A DNA stretch of 15,999 nucleotides from JBOHUC01 sp050733935 (GTDB taxonomy: Bacteria > Eisenbacteria > RBG-16-71-46 > DASYSL01): positions 1 through 15,999 of the forward strand of contig JBOHUC010000072.1 of NCBI GenBank assembly GCA_050733935.1, in the 5' to 3' direction. The notes beneath the pieces were generated by a model. It saw nothing but the letters and a program-made list of their open reading frames with translations. It ran no database searches and had not been told where the DNA came from. The position numbers and the translations under genes were made by a program. Each line of letters starts with the position of its first letter. Position 1 is the stretch's first letter. Positions 7,020-14,733 of the stretch are shown in pieces.

Positions 7020-7769
7020 ATGAAGAAGACTGCGATTGCGTTGTTTGCACTGGCGGCGATCGGCACAGTTGCGGCGCCGGCGATGGCGGACGGCGTCTAT
7101 CAGTCACTGCCGTTCTCGCAGAACTGGTCGAACATCGCACTGGTCTCGGCCGACGACGACTGGTCGGCCGTGCCGGGAATCATCGCCTACCGCGGTGACG
7201 ATGCCACGACGACCACGCCTCCGGCGGATGCCGGCCTGTACACGGTCGACAACTCTGCGCCGCTCGACGTCAATGCGAACCGTCCGGATCCGCTCACGTT
7301 CTTCACGGGCGGCGCGACCGAGTTCGAGCTCGCGAATCCCGTCGTGGCGCTGACCGGCTCCGGCACGGCCGACGGTCCGCACCTCGTGCTCCATCTCAAC
7401 ACGACCGGGAAGGTGAACATCACCGTCCAGTACCTGATCCGTGACCTCGAGGGTGTCGGCAGCACGGACAACGCCCAGCAGCAGGTCGCCCTGCAGTACC
7501 GCATCGGCGGCGTCGGCGTGTGGACGAACGTCCCGGCCGGTTACGTCGCGGATGCGACGACGGGTCCGGACACGGCGATCGACACGCCGGTCAGCGTCGT
7601 GCTTCCGGTCGGCGCCGAGAATCAGGCGACGCTCCAGGTCCGTATCCTCACGACGAATGCCATCGGCAACGACGAGTGGGTCGGCATCGACGACATCAAC
7701 GTCCGCGGCGAGGATCCGGTTCCGGCCGCGATCTCGAGCTGGGGCAAGGTGAAGGGTCTGTACCGCTAG
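7020..7769 (+). CDS. Secreted protein with WGxVKxLYR tail, unknown function
   Basis: This 249-aa protein has a clear signal peptide: KK at residues 2-3, hydrophobic core 5-19, and likely cleavage after AMA (residue 23). The mature part is low in Lys and Cys, acidic, and beta-strand-like. EWVGIDDINV (219-228) resembles the final strand of lectin/jelly-roll-type extracellular domains, but I cannot name the family. The protein ends in SSWGKVKGLYR (239-249), a compact tail separated by a Pro/Ala linker; I suspect a lineage-specific C-terminal signal. AGGAGAG (7008-7014) sits 5 nt before the ATG, and a candidate promoter lies about 110 nt upstream. It is a single-gene unit followed by a terminator-like hairpin at 7800-7833. 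It is probably well expressed and surface-exposed or released. Confidence 0.85.
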   Translation: MKKTAIALFALAAIGTVAAPAMADGVYQSLPFSQNWSNIALVSADDDWSAVPGIIAYRGDDATTTTPPADAGLYTVDNSAPLDVNANRPDPLTFFTGGATEFELANPVVALTGSGTADGPHLVLHLNTTGKVNITVQYLIRDLEGVGSTDNAQQQVALQYRIGGVGVWTNVPAGYVADATTGPDTAIDTPVSVVLPVGAENQATLQVRILTTNAIGNDEWVGIDDINVRGEDPVPAAISSWGKVKGLYR

Positions 7770-7796
7770 AGCTCGGTCCTCCGAGACTTCCGCGGC

Positions 7797-8591
7797 TCAC
7801 GAGGGGCTCCGCCGTTCGGCAGGGCCCTTCTCGTTTCTGGCGCGTTGGGACGGGCGCGCGAGGTAGCGCACGCCGACCAGGACGAGCGCGATCGCGAACA
7901 GCACGCGCAGCATCGTCCCCGGAAGGCGGTTCGCGATTGCGGCTCCTGCGACGGCGGCCCCGATCGAGGCGAGGGCCGTGGGGAGCACGATGCGGCGCTC
8001 GACGTTCCCGAGCCGCCAGTGGGACCAGGCGCCGACGATCGACGTGGGGATGATCATGAAGAGCGAGACGCCCTGCGCTTCGATTTGCGGGAGCCCGAAG
8101 AGGAGCGTGAGGATCGGAACGAGCACGACTCCGCCTCCGACACCGAGGAATCCCGAGAGCCAGCCCACGACGAATCCGGTCGCGAGGTCCCACGCGATGC
8201 CGACGGGGCCCGGCCGGTCGAGCCAGGCGCCCTCGGGAATGCCCGTGAGAAAGAGCCTGAGGCCGACGAGGATCATGAACGCTCCGAACGCACGCTGGAG
8301 CGCGGCGTTCGAGAAGCGTGCCGTCGCCTGCGCGCCGAGCGCCGCGGCCGCCACCGCGCCGAGCGCGAGCCAACCTGCGCGCACGAGATCGACCGGACCG
8401 GCGGCGCGGTACGTGAGGGCCGCCGCGAGCGCCGTAAAGATGAGAATCGCGAGCGAGGTTCCCTGCGCCCGCCGCTGCTCGAGATGCAGGAAATGCGTGA
8501 GCAGGGGAACCATGACGGTTCCGCCGCCGATACCGAGCAATCCGCTCGACAGGCCGCCCGCGATGCCGACCAGGATCGCTCGCCTGGTCAC
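7797..8591 (-). CDS. TauE/SafE family permease
   Basis: The 264-aa integral membrane protein belongs to the TauE/SafE family (COG0730), whose members move sulfite, sulfonates or other small organic anions across the inner membrane. It is almost entirely hydrophobic, with about eight predicted helices. The family's internal duplication is plain: LGIGGGTVMVP at residues 19-29 and LGVGGGVVLVP at 149-159. The tail is short and basic. The chosen GTG start (8591) overlaps the methyltransferase stop as GTGA, giving a direct MTRRAILVG hydrophobic start; longer upstream readings would run through the methyltransferase. Substrate is not evident. The arylsulfatase elsewhere in the window makes a sulfur compound tempting, but the genes are far apart and the only direct partner is the methyltransferase. 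Confidence 0.9.
   Translation of the reverse strand: MTRRAILVGIAGGLSSGLLGIGGGTVMVPLLTHFLHLEQRRAQGTSLAILIFTALAAALTYRAAGPVDLVRAGWLALGAVAAAALGAQATARFSNAALQRAFGAFMILVGLRLFLTGIPEGAWLDRPGPVGIAWDLATGFVVGWLSGFLGVGGGVVLVPILTLLFGLPQIEAQGVSLFMIIPTSIVGAWSHWRLGNVERRIVLPTALASIGAAVAGAAIANRLPGTMLRVLFAIALVLVGVRYLARPSQRARNEKGPAERRSPS
7800..7833 (+). terminator. Likely intrinsic terminator of the secreted-protein gene
   Basis: CGAG (7800-7803) pairs with CTCG (7830-7833), extended inward by G-T and G-C pairs, with an inner GCC/GGC stem (7811-7820). TTTCT follows at 7834-7838 on the plus strand. It lies 30 bp after the stop at 7769 and overlaps the last codons of the convergent permease gene. Confidence 0.55.
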
Positions 8592-9553
8592 GCGCCACTC
8601 CCGCTTCCACGGCCGTGCGCTCCGGCCGGCTTCCGCGCCACGAGCTCGCAGCGGTCGCCGAGCATCCCGGTGAGACTCGTCCACGCTGCGTTTGCCCCAT
8701 CCACGATGTAGACGCCGAGCGCAGCGAGGCGGGCCGCACCCCGGCGCGACTTCGCAAAATTCGGCGGCACCTTCGTCTGCCGGAACGATTCGAGCCGCAA
8801 GCCGGCGCCTGCGACGAGGGCCGCAATCGTTCGGGGCTCGAACTCCCACAGGTGATACGGGGGCTCGTCGAGCACGAGCCTGCGCCCGAGCGTGCGCATG
8901 AGCGCGAGTCCGCCGCGGCGCGCAATCGAGTGCGTGGCCATCGGGCCGCGAAGGAAGAGCGCGCCTCCCGGAGCGAGCACGCGCGTCACCTCCCCGAGCG
9001 TCGCCGCAGGGTTCGGCACGTGCTCGAGCACGTCGCCGAGAAACGCGACGTCGTACGACGCCGCGGGAAGCGCCGCCTGCGCAAGGCCTCCGGTGAAGAC
9101 CGGCACGCCGTGCGCGCGTGCTTCCGCGGAGGCTTCGCCCGAATACTCGACGCCCTGCACCGTCCAGCCGCGCTTCATTGCGGCCTCGAGCACGGCGCCG
9201 GACGCGCATCCGACTTCGAGGAGTCGCCCGGCCGTCGCGGGCCCGCGCCGCAGCATTTCGAATTGCGCGACGAGATGCGCACCGTCTTCGAGCAGCGCCG
9301 GCCGCTCCGCGAAGTAGTCTCCGACGTGGCCGCAGCGCACGTCTCCGCCTTCGAAGTACGCGCGCGAGTAGAGCCGGCCGAATTCGTGGGGGGCGGGCTG
9401 GACGGTGAGGCCGCGAAGTCCGCAGCGGCGGCACTGGCCGGCCGGAAAGCGCGTTCCCGCAAGGCGGTATTCGAACGGAAGCGGATCGAACGCAGTCCCG
9501 CCGCATTGGGGACAGGCGGCGAGCGGAACGGTCTCGAGAGTGGGAGAAGTCAC
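8588..9553 (-). CDS. Zinc-ribbon class I SAM-dependent methyltransferase
   Basis: This 321-aa cytoplasmic protein begins with a four-cysteine zinc-ribbon module, CPQC (C14, C17) and CRRC (C41, C44). A Rossmann-type methyltransferase domain follows: SAM-binding motif I is LLEVGCASG (111-119), the acidic residue ending strand 2 is E136, and DVLEHVPNP (174-182) with LAPGGALFLRGP follow in order. This arrangement resembles Methyltransf_23/UbiG-like enzymes that often modify sugars, lipids or small metabolites. The start is GTG 9553; an in-frame stop five codons upstream rules out anything longer, and the Shine-Dalgarno is weak. Its TGA overlaps the permease start (GTGA), so the pair is co-translated. 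This suggests the methylated product or its precursor is transported, but the substrate cannot be deduced. Confidence 0.88.
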   Translation of the reverse strand: MTSPTLETVPLAACPQCGGTAFDPLPFEYRLAGTRFPAGQCRRCGLRGLTVQPAPHEFGRLYSRAYFEGGDVRCGHVGDYFAERPALLEDGAHLVAQFEMLRRGPATAGRLLEVGCASGAVLEAAMKRGWTVQGVEYSGEASAEARAHGVPVFTGGLAQAALPAASYDVAFLGDVLEHVPNPAATLGEVTRVLAPGGALFLRGPMATHSIARRGGLALMRTLGRRLVLDEPPYHLWEFEPRTIAALVAGAGLRLESFRQTKVPPNFAKSRRGAARLAALGVYIVDGANAAWTSLTGMLGDRCELVARKPAGAHGRGSGSGA

Positions 9554-9660
9554 GCGCCCGGGAGCTTACAGGCTGGCGCCGCGGGCCGTACAGGTCTATG
9601 CTCGCCGCGCCCTCGTATTGATTCTTCCTGCCGATTCGCCACGCCCTCGTGACGGTCTTT

Positions 9661-9666
9661 GGAGGT
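9661..9666 (+). promoter_or_regulatory. Ribosome binding site fixing the Kelch-protein start
   Basis: GGAGGT ends 3 nt before ATG 9670, close but usable. A GTG at 9649 in the same frame would place this site inside the coding sequence and push seven residues ahead of the signal peptide, so ATG 9670 is preferred. Confidence 0.65.
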
Positions 9667-9669
9667 CGC

Positions 9670-12069
9670 ATGCGCGCCCTTCCGCTCTTCGTCGTCCACG
9701 CGACACTCGCCATTGCACTCGGCGCGGCCTCGGCCTTCCCGGTCGCGGCGGCCGGTCCTGCGTGGACCCGGCTCGTGCCTCCCGGCCCTCCGACTCTCCC
9801 GGCCGAGCCGCCCTCTCCGCGCTCGATGCTCGGAGCCGTCTACGATCCCGTGCGCGACCGAATGCTCGTGCACAGCGGGCAGGGCCCGGCCGGACTGTCG
9901 AACGACGTTTGGGAGCTCGCGCTCGCGGGCTCGATGAAGTGGCGACGCCTGCTTCCGGCTTCGGGCCCTGCCGGCCCACGGCGCACGGGCGAGGTCGCTG
10001 TCTACGACCCGGTTCGGGATCGCATGATCGTGTTCGGCGGAGAAACCGGTGGCACGCTCCTGACGAACGAAGTCTGGACGTTCTCGCTCGCCGAGGGGCG
10101 GTGGGCGCCGCTTGCGGTCGCGGCCGGCGCCGCTCCGACCGCGCGGAGCTACGCGAGCGGAATCTACGATCCCCTGCGTGACCGGCTCGTCATCTACGGC
10201 GGCCTGGACCAGTCGGGGCTTCCGGGCGACGCGTGGACGCTCACGCTCACGGGAACGCCGACGTGGCGTTTGATCAGCACGCCGGGCCTCCGCCCGCTCG
10301 CGCGCGACAGAGCAGCCTGCGCGTACGATCCGGTGCCTGACCGCATGATCGTCTTCGGGGGGCGGGTCATCGGGGCGTTCACGGGCGATACGTGGGCCCT
10401 CGAGTTCGCGGGCGGCTCGTTCATCTGGAGGCAGCTCGCCGGCGCGCTTCCCGGTCCGTCGCCCCGAATGAGCGCGGCGGCCGTCTTCGATGCCGCGCGC
10501 AATCGCTTCCTCGTGAGCGGTGGTTGGGACTTCTCCGATCGCAGCGACACATGGGAGCTCCTGCTCGGAGGCACGATTCCGGAGTGGCGCCTTCTCCACG
10601 GAGACGCGCCCGGGGACTCGGCGCCGGCCGGACGCGCCGGACACGTCGCGGTGATCGACGCCGCGCGCGATCGCATGATCCTGTTCGCCGGCTTCGATGG
10701 GACGGGCGCGTACAGAAACGACGTCTGGCAGCTCGGGCTTGCCGAGCCCGCTGCCTGGGCCGCGGTCACCCCCGACCTCGAAGCACAGGTCGGGTTCGGT
10801 CCGACGCCACGGTTCGGCGCGGTTCTCGCCGCCGATTCGGAACAGGACCGCATGATTCTGTTCGGCGGGATCGACGACGGATTCGGCGAAGTCGGAACCA
10901 CGCTGCGCAACGATTTGTGGAAGCTCACGCTCGACGATCCTGAGTGGAGCGAGATCGAGGCGCCCGGCGCTCGTCCCGCAGGGCGATTCGATGCGGCCGG
11001 AGCCTACGATCCGCTCGGCGACCGTTTCCTCGTCTTCGGCGGCGAGACCTACGTCGGCGCGCCCTTGCGCGATCTCTGGCAGTACGCGTTTGCAGGCGCG
11101 GGCGGATGGGAGGACGTCACGCCCGCGGAGGGCCTGCCTTCACAACGCGCGGGCGCGCGCCTGGTGTACGACGCAGTTGGCGGGCGCATGCTCCTGTTCG
11201 GAGGCTGGTCCGGCATCGGCTACCTGAACGACGTGTGGTCGCTTTCACTCGGGCCTGAGAAGCCTTCGTGGTTACGCGTGTTCACGAGCGGCGCTCCGCC
11301 TTCGCCGCGGCGCGACGCGGGCGTGACGTTCGACACCGTCCGCAATCGCCTCATCGTGACGGGCGGAGTTGGCACTTCGGGCTACGCTGCCGATACCTGG
11401 GCCCTCGACGTGAGTCGTCCCGGCCAGGCGATCTGGCAGTTCCTCCATTCGGGCGCGGGCGGGCCGGGCGGACGCCAGGGCTTAGGTGCGGCATTCGACT
11501 GGCGGCGGAACCGTCTCGTCGTGTTCGGCGGAGCGGACGGCACGTTCCACAACGATGCCTGGGCGCTCTCGCTCGCGGGACCTGCGGTCTGGAGTCCGCT
11601 CGCGCCCGCGGGCGAGGCCCCGGGTCCGCGATGGCTCCACGGATTCGCGCTCGATTCGAAACGCGATCGTGTCGTGGCATTCGGCGGGCGCGGGGATTTC
11701 GGCGAGCTGTTCGGCGATACGCAAGCGCTCGTGCTCGATCTCACGGATCCTGCGGAGGGCACGCCGCGCATCGGCGGGCCGGGATCCTCCCGATCGGTCG
11801 TCGTCGTGCCGGGACCCGCGTTGCTCGGCGCGGAGCTGCACGGCGGCGCACTTGCCGTGCGCCTCGCGCCGGTGGCGGGAGAGCGGGCGCGGATTGCGGT
11901 CTACACGGTGACCGGTAGGCGATGCGCGAGCCTCGAGATCGAAGATCCGGCGGAGGGAGCCCAGGAGGTCGTCCTGCCCGTTGCGGGCGCATGGACGCCA
12001 GGGATCTATTTCGTGGAGCTCGCACAGGCGACCGGCCGTCAGGTGAAGAAGATCGCGATCGCGCGTTAG
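9670..12069 (+). CDS. Secreted Kelch-repeat protein with T9SS/FlgD-like C-terminal domain
   Basis: This 799-aa exported protein has a signal peptide (hydrophobic residues 4-22, likely cleavage after AAA at 28). It then carries 12 Kelch-type repeats of about 50-57 residues with the pattern YDPxRDRMIVFGG...NDVWxLxL, for example YDPVRDRMIVFGG and NDVWSLSL. Twelve repeats would suit two six-bladed beta-propellers, though a different split is possible. A linker rich in Gly/Ser/Pro follows. The last ~85 residues resemble a sorting domain: strands IAVYTVTGRR, then TPGIYFVELAQ and KKIAIAR at the end. This fits type IX secretion C-terminal domains or FlgD-like Ig folds, which anchor or release cargo at the cell surface. 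No catalytic copper ligands of galactose oxidase were recognised, so binding or adhesion is more likely than oxidation. It is transcribed alone, divergent from the methyltransferase pair. Confidence 0.9.
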   Translation: MRALPLFVVHATLAIALGAASAFPVAAAGPAWTRLVPPGPPTLPAEPPSPRSMLGAVYDPVRDRMLVHSGQGPAGLSNDVWELALAGSMKWRRLLPASGPAGPRRTGEVAVYDPVRDRMIVFGGETGGTLLTNEVWTFSLAEGRWAPLAVAAGAAPTARSYASGIYDPLRDRLVIYGGLDQSGLPGDAWTLTLTGTPTWRLISTPGLRPLARDRAACAYDPVPDRMIVFGGRVIGAFTGDTWALEFAGGSFIWRQLAGALPGPSPRMSAAAVFDAARNRFLVSGGWDFSDRSDTWELLLGGTIPEWRLLHGDAPGDSAPAGRAGHVAVIDAARDRMILFAGFDGTGAYRNDVWQLGLAEPAAWAAVTPDLEAQVGFGPTPRFGAVLAADSEQDRMILFGGIDDGFGEVGTTLRNDLWKLTLDDPEWSEIEAPGARPAGRFDAAGAYDPLGDRFLVFGGETYVGAPLRDLWQYAFAGAGGWEDVTPAEGLPSQRAGARLVYDAVGGRMLLFGGWSGIGYLNDVWSLSLGPEKPSWLRVFTSGAPPSPRRDAGVTFDTVRNRLIVTGGVGTSGYAADTWALDVSRPGQAIWQFLHSGAGGPGGRQGLGAAFDWRRNRLVVFGGADGTFHNDAWALSLAGPAVWSPLAPAGEAPGPRWLHGFALDSKRDRVVAFGGRGDFGELFGDTQALVLDLTDPAEGTPRIGGPGSSRSVVVVPGPALLGAELHGGALAVRLAPVAGERARIAVYTVTGRRCASLEIEDPAEGAQEVVLPVAGAWTPGIYFVELAQATGRQVKKIAIAR

Positions 12070-12079
12070 GTCGAGGGTT

Positions 12080-12098
12080 CGGAGCCTAGACGACTCCG
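12080..12098. terminator. Small hairpin between convergent genes
   Basis: CGGAG (12080-12084) and CTCCG (12094-12098) form a 5-bp stem with a 9-nt loop, spanning the 16-bp gap between the Kelch gene and the CoA-transferase gene and the latter's last codons. No T-run follows on either strand, so termination is only a possibility. Confidence 0.25.
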
Positions 12099-13273
12099 GC
12101 CTTGCGAAGCGCCGCGATCTGCGCCGCGTCGTAGCCGAGTTCGCCGAGGATCTTGTCCGTGTGCTCACCGAGGAGCGGGGGCGCGCTGCGCGGACGGCCC
12201 GGCGTTGCCGAGAGCTTGACCGGAAAGCCGGTCGTCCGGTAGTCGGGAATCTTCGCGTGCGGGAGCGGCACGACCATTTCGCGCGCGAGCGACTGCGGAT
12301 CGGACAACACCTCGGGCACTGTGCGCACGCGACCGGCCGGCACGCCGGCCAGGCGCAGGAGCGAAAGCGCACGATCCGCTTCGAGCGCGGCGAACAAAGG
12401 CGCGAGAGCTGTCTCGAGCGCTTCACGATTCACGAGCCTTCCCGAATTGGTCGCGAACTCCGCGCGCGCCGCGAGCGAGGCGTTCCCGAGCGCACCGCAA
12501 AGCTTCGCGAACAACGAGTCGTTCCCCGCGCCGACCGTGATCCACGAGTCCTTGCAGCGGTACGTCCCGTACGGCGCCAGGTTCGGATGCTGGTTCCCGA
12601 GGCGCTCCGGCGGTTCACCGGTCGCCCAGAAGTTGGTCGTGTAATACGCAAGCAAACCGATTTGCCCCTCGAGGAGCGACGCGTCCACGCGCTGCCCGCG
12701 GCCGTTCCGCTCGCGCGCGACGAGAGCGGCGAGGATTCCGTTCAGCACCCAGAGTCCGGCCACGATGTCCGCCTGGGACACGCCGGCCTTCATCGGCGGA
12801 TCCTCGGGGCGGCCGGTCACGCTCATCACGCCACCTTCACCCTGCGCGATGAGATCGTAGCCGCCGCGCGATGCGTCCGGGCCGGTCTGCCCGTAGCCCG
12901 AGACGCTCGCGTACACGAGCCGCGCGTTCCGCCCCGCGCATGCTTCGTATCCGAAGCCCAGGCGCTCGAGCGTCCCCGGACGGAAGTTCTCGACCAGCAC
13001 ATCGGCGCTTGCGAGGAGCTTCCACAGGATCTCCTTGCCCTCGGGGGCCTTGAGATCGAGCGTCAGGCTTTCCTTGTTGCGGTTGATTGCGAGGTAGTAC
13101 GTGCTCTCGCCGTTCCAGAACGGCGGCCCCCAGCTTCGCGTGTCGTCGCCCTTCAACGGCTCCTCGATCTTGATCACGCGCGCGCCCAGATCCCCGAGCG
13201 TCATCGTGCAATAGGGGCCCGCGAGCACGCGGGAGAGATCGACGACCCGGATTCCTTCGAGCGCTTCGCTCAC
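12086..13273 (-). CDS. CaiB/BaiF family III CoA-transferase
   Basis: This 395-aa cytoplasmic enzyme should transfer CoA between carboxylic acids. Family marks in order are LEGIRVVDLSRVLAGPYCTM (residues 5-24), DLGARVIKIEEP (28-39), NRNKESLTLDL (64-74), VLVENFRPGTLERLG (92-106) and GGYDLIAQGEGGVMSVTG (137-154). The predicted catalytic aspartate is D169 in SQADIVAG, the same position number as Asp169 of formyl-CoA transferase. VGAGNDSLFAKLC in the small domain is typical of the succinate/HMG- or malate-using branch, but the acid cannot be assigned. The GTG start at 13273 overlaps the permease stop by GTGA. It is the last gene of the operon, and activation of the imported compound or a breakdown product is its likely role. 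Confidence 0.93.
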   Translation of the reverse strand: MSEALEGIRVVDLSRVLAGPYCTMTLGDLGARVIKIEEPLKGDDTRSWGPPFWNGESTYYLAINRNKESLTLDLKAPEGKEILWKLLASADVLVENFRPGTLERLGFGYEACAGRNARLVYASVSGYGQTGPDASRGGYDLIAQGEGGVMSVTGRPEDPPMKAGVSQADIVAGLWVLNGILAALVARERNGRGQRVDASLLEGQIGLLAYYTTNFWATGEPPERLGNQHPNLAPYGTYRCKDSWITVGAGNDSLFAKLCGALGNASLAARAEFATNSGRLVNREALETALAPLFAALEADRALSLLRLAGVPAGRVRTVPEVLSDPQSLAREMVVPLPHAKIPDYRTTGFPVKLSATPGRPRSAPPLLGEHTDKILGELGYDAAQIAALRKAGVV

Positions 13274-14733
13274 GCGCGCGAGCGCTCCACCCGGCCCATG
13301 AGGACCGCGTACGCGACGAACGAGACGGCGAAGCCCACGAACCATGCGTACGAATAGAGGATGCGAAGCGAGGGAACCACGAGGCCGATGACGGCCACGG
13401 CGACTCCGAGGAGCAGGGCCACGACCGCCTTCGGGTTCCAGCCGTTCTTGTACCAGTAGCGGCCTTCTCCTCGGTACAGATCCTCGACCACGAGCGTGCG
13501 GCCGCGCACTACGAAGTAGTCCGCAATGAGGATGCCCGCGATCGGACCGAGGAAGCCCGAGTACCCGACGAGCCACCCGAAGATGTAGCTCCCGTAGTCC
13601 TCGAGCAGTTTCCACGGCATCATCGCGATTCCGATGAATGCGGTGATGAGCCCTCCGGTCCGAAAGCTGATCTTTCGTGGCGCGAGGTTCGAGAAGTCGT
13701 TCGCGGGGGAGACCACGTTCGCCGCGATGTTGGTCGTGAGTGTGGCGATGATGATCGCGAAGACCGAAATGGCGACGGCGATCGGGTTTCCGATGCGGCC
13801 GAGCAGAACGACCGGATCCCAGATCGCCTCGCCATAGATGACGATCGTCGCCGACGTCACGGCCACGCCGATGAACGCGAACAGCGTCATCGTGGGCGGG
13901 AGCCCGAGTGCCTGGCCCAGCATCTGGTCGCGCTGGCTCTTGGCATAACGCGTGAAGTCCGGAATGTTGAGCGCGAGCGTCGACCAGAATCCGACCATGC
14001 CGGTAAGCGAAGGAACGAAGAAGCCCCAGAAATCGGCCCCGGTCTTGAACTGGGACGGTTGCGAGAGGATGGGGCCGAACCCACCCGCCTTGTTGATCGC
14101 CCACGCGAGAAGCGCGAGCCCGGAGATGATGAGGAACGGCGCCGACCACGCTTCGAGGATCTTGATCGACTCGGTGCCGTTCCAGATGAAGTAGACGTTC
14201 ATCGCCCAGAACGCGAGGAATGCGATCGCGGGCGCTCCTGGAACCGCGATCCAGCCCGGCCACAGGACCGCGAGCAGCTGGTGGATCGCTGCTCCCCCGA
14301 TCCAGGTCTGGATGCCGAACCATCCGCACGCCACGATCGCGCGCAGGATTGCGGGCAGGTTCGATCCGCGCACGCCGAACGGTGCGCGCGCGAGAACGGG
14401 GAACGGGATCCCGTACTTGGTCCCGCTGTGCGCGTTGAGGATCATCGGCAGGAGAACGATCACGTTGCCGAGCGCGATCGTGCCGAGCGCCTGGGACCAC
14501 GACATGCCGCCCTGGATGAGGCCGGCCGCCAGCATGTAGGTCGGGATGCAGACCGACATGCCGATCCAGAGCGCGGCGATGTGATACGTGTTCCAGGTGC
14601 GTTGCGCGGGTGAAGTCGGGGAGATGTCGGGATTCGCGTACGGGCCCGTCGCGAGATTCACGGGGAGTTCGTGGGCGTGCCCGCCTCCGTGCGACGGCGG
14701 AGCGTGCGGCGTGGCCTCGGCTCTCTCGGCCAT
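13270..14733 (-). CDS. NCS1 family nucleobase/hydantoin/allantoin permease
   Basis: This 487-aa inner-membrane cation symporter has about 12 predicted helices. NCS1 marks include SPAQRTWNTYHIAALWIGMS (41-60), PTYMLAAGLIQGGMSW (64-79), AHSGTKYGIPFPVLARAPFG (101-120) and LNIPDFTRYAKSQ (255-267). The substrate-site residues known from Mhp1 (W117, Q121, W220, N318) have clear counterparts in W138 and Q142 (GWFGIQTW) and W250, and the TTNIAANVVSPANDFSNL segment (333-350) holds the helix-8 asparagine. This supports hydantoin, allantoin or a nucleobase as cargo, not decided further. The cytoplasmic N-terminus is His-rich (PPSHGGGHAHELP). ATG 14733 shares one base with the upstream TGA (TGATG). Middle gene of the operon. 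Confidence 0.93.
   Translation of the reverse strand: MAERAEATPHAPPSHGGGHAHELPVNLATGPYANPDISPTSPAQRTWNTYHIAALWIGMSVCIPTYMLAAGLIQGGMSWSQALGTIALGNVIVLLPMILNAHSGTKYGIPFPVLARAPFGVRGSNLPAILRAIVACGWFGIQTWIGGAAIHQLLAVLWPGWIAVPGAPAIAFLAFWAMNVYFIWNGTESIKILEAWSAPFLIISGLALLAWAINKAGGFGPILSQPSQFKTGADFWGFFVPSLTGMVGFWSTLALNIPDFTRYAKSQRDQMLGQALGLPPTMTLFAFIGVAVTSATIVIYGEAIWDPVVLLGRIGNPIAVAISVFAIIIATLTTNIAANVVSPANDFSNLAPRKISFRTGGLITAFIGIAMMPWKLLEDYGSYIFGWLVGYSGFLGPIAGILIADYFVVRGRTLVVEDLYRGEGRYWYKNGWNPKAVVALLLGVAVAVIGLVVPSLRILYSYAWFVGFAVSFVAYAVLMGRVERSRA

Noticed and set aside
7696..8925. Long Arg-rich frame overlapping the permease and methyltransferase
   Set aside because: It is an alternative frame of the same strand across two clear genes and carries no motif.
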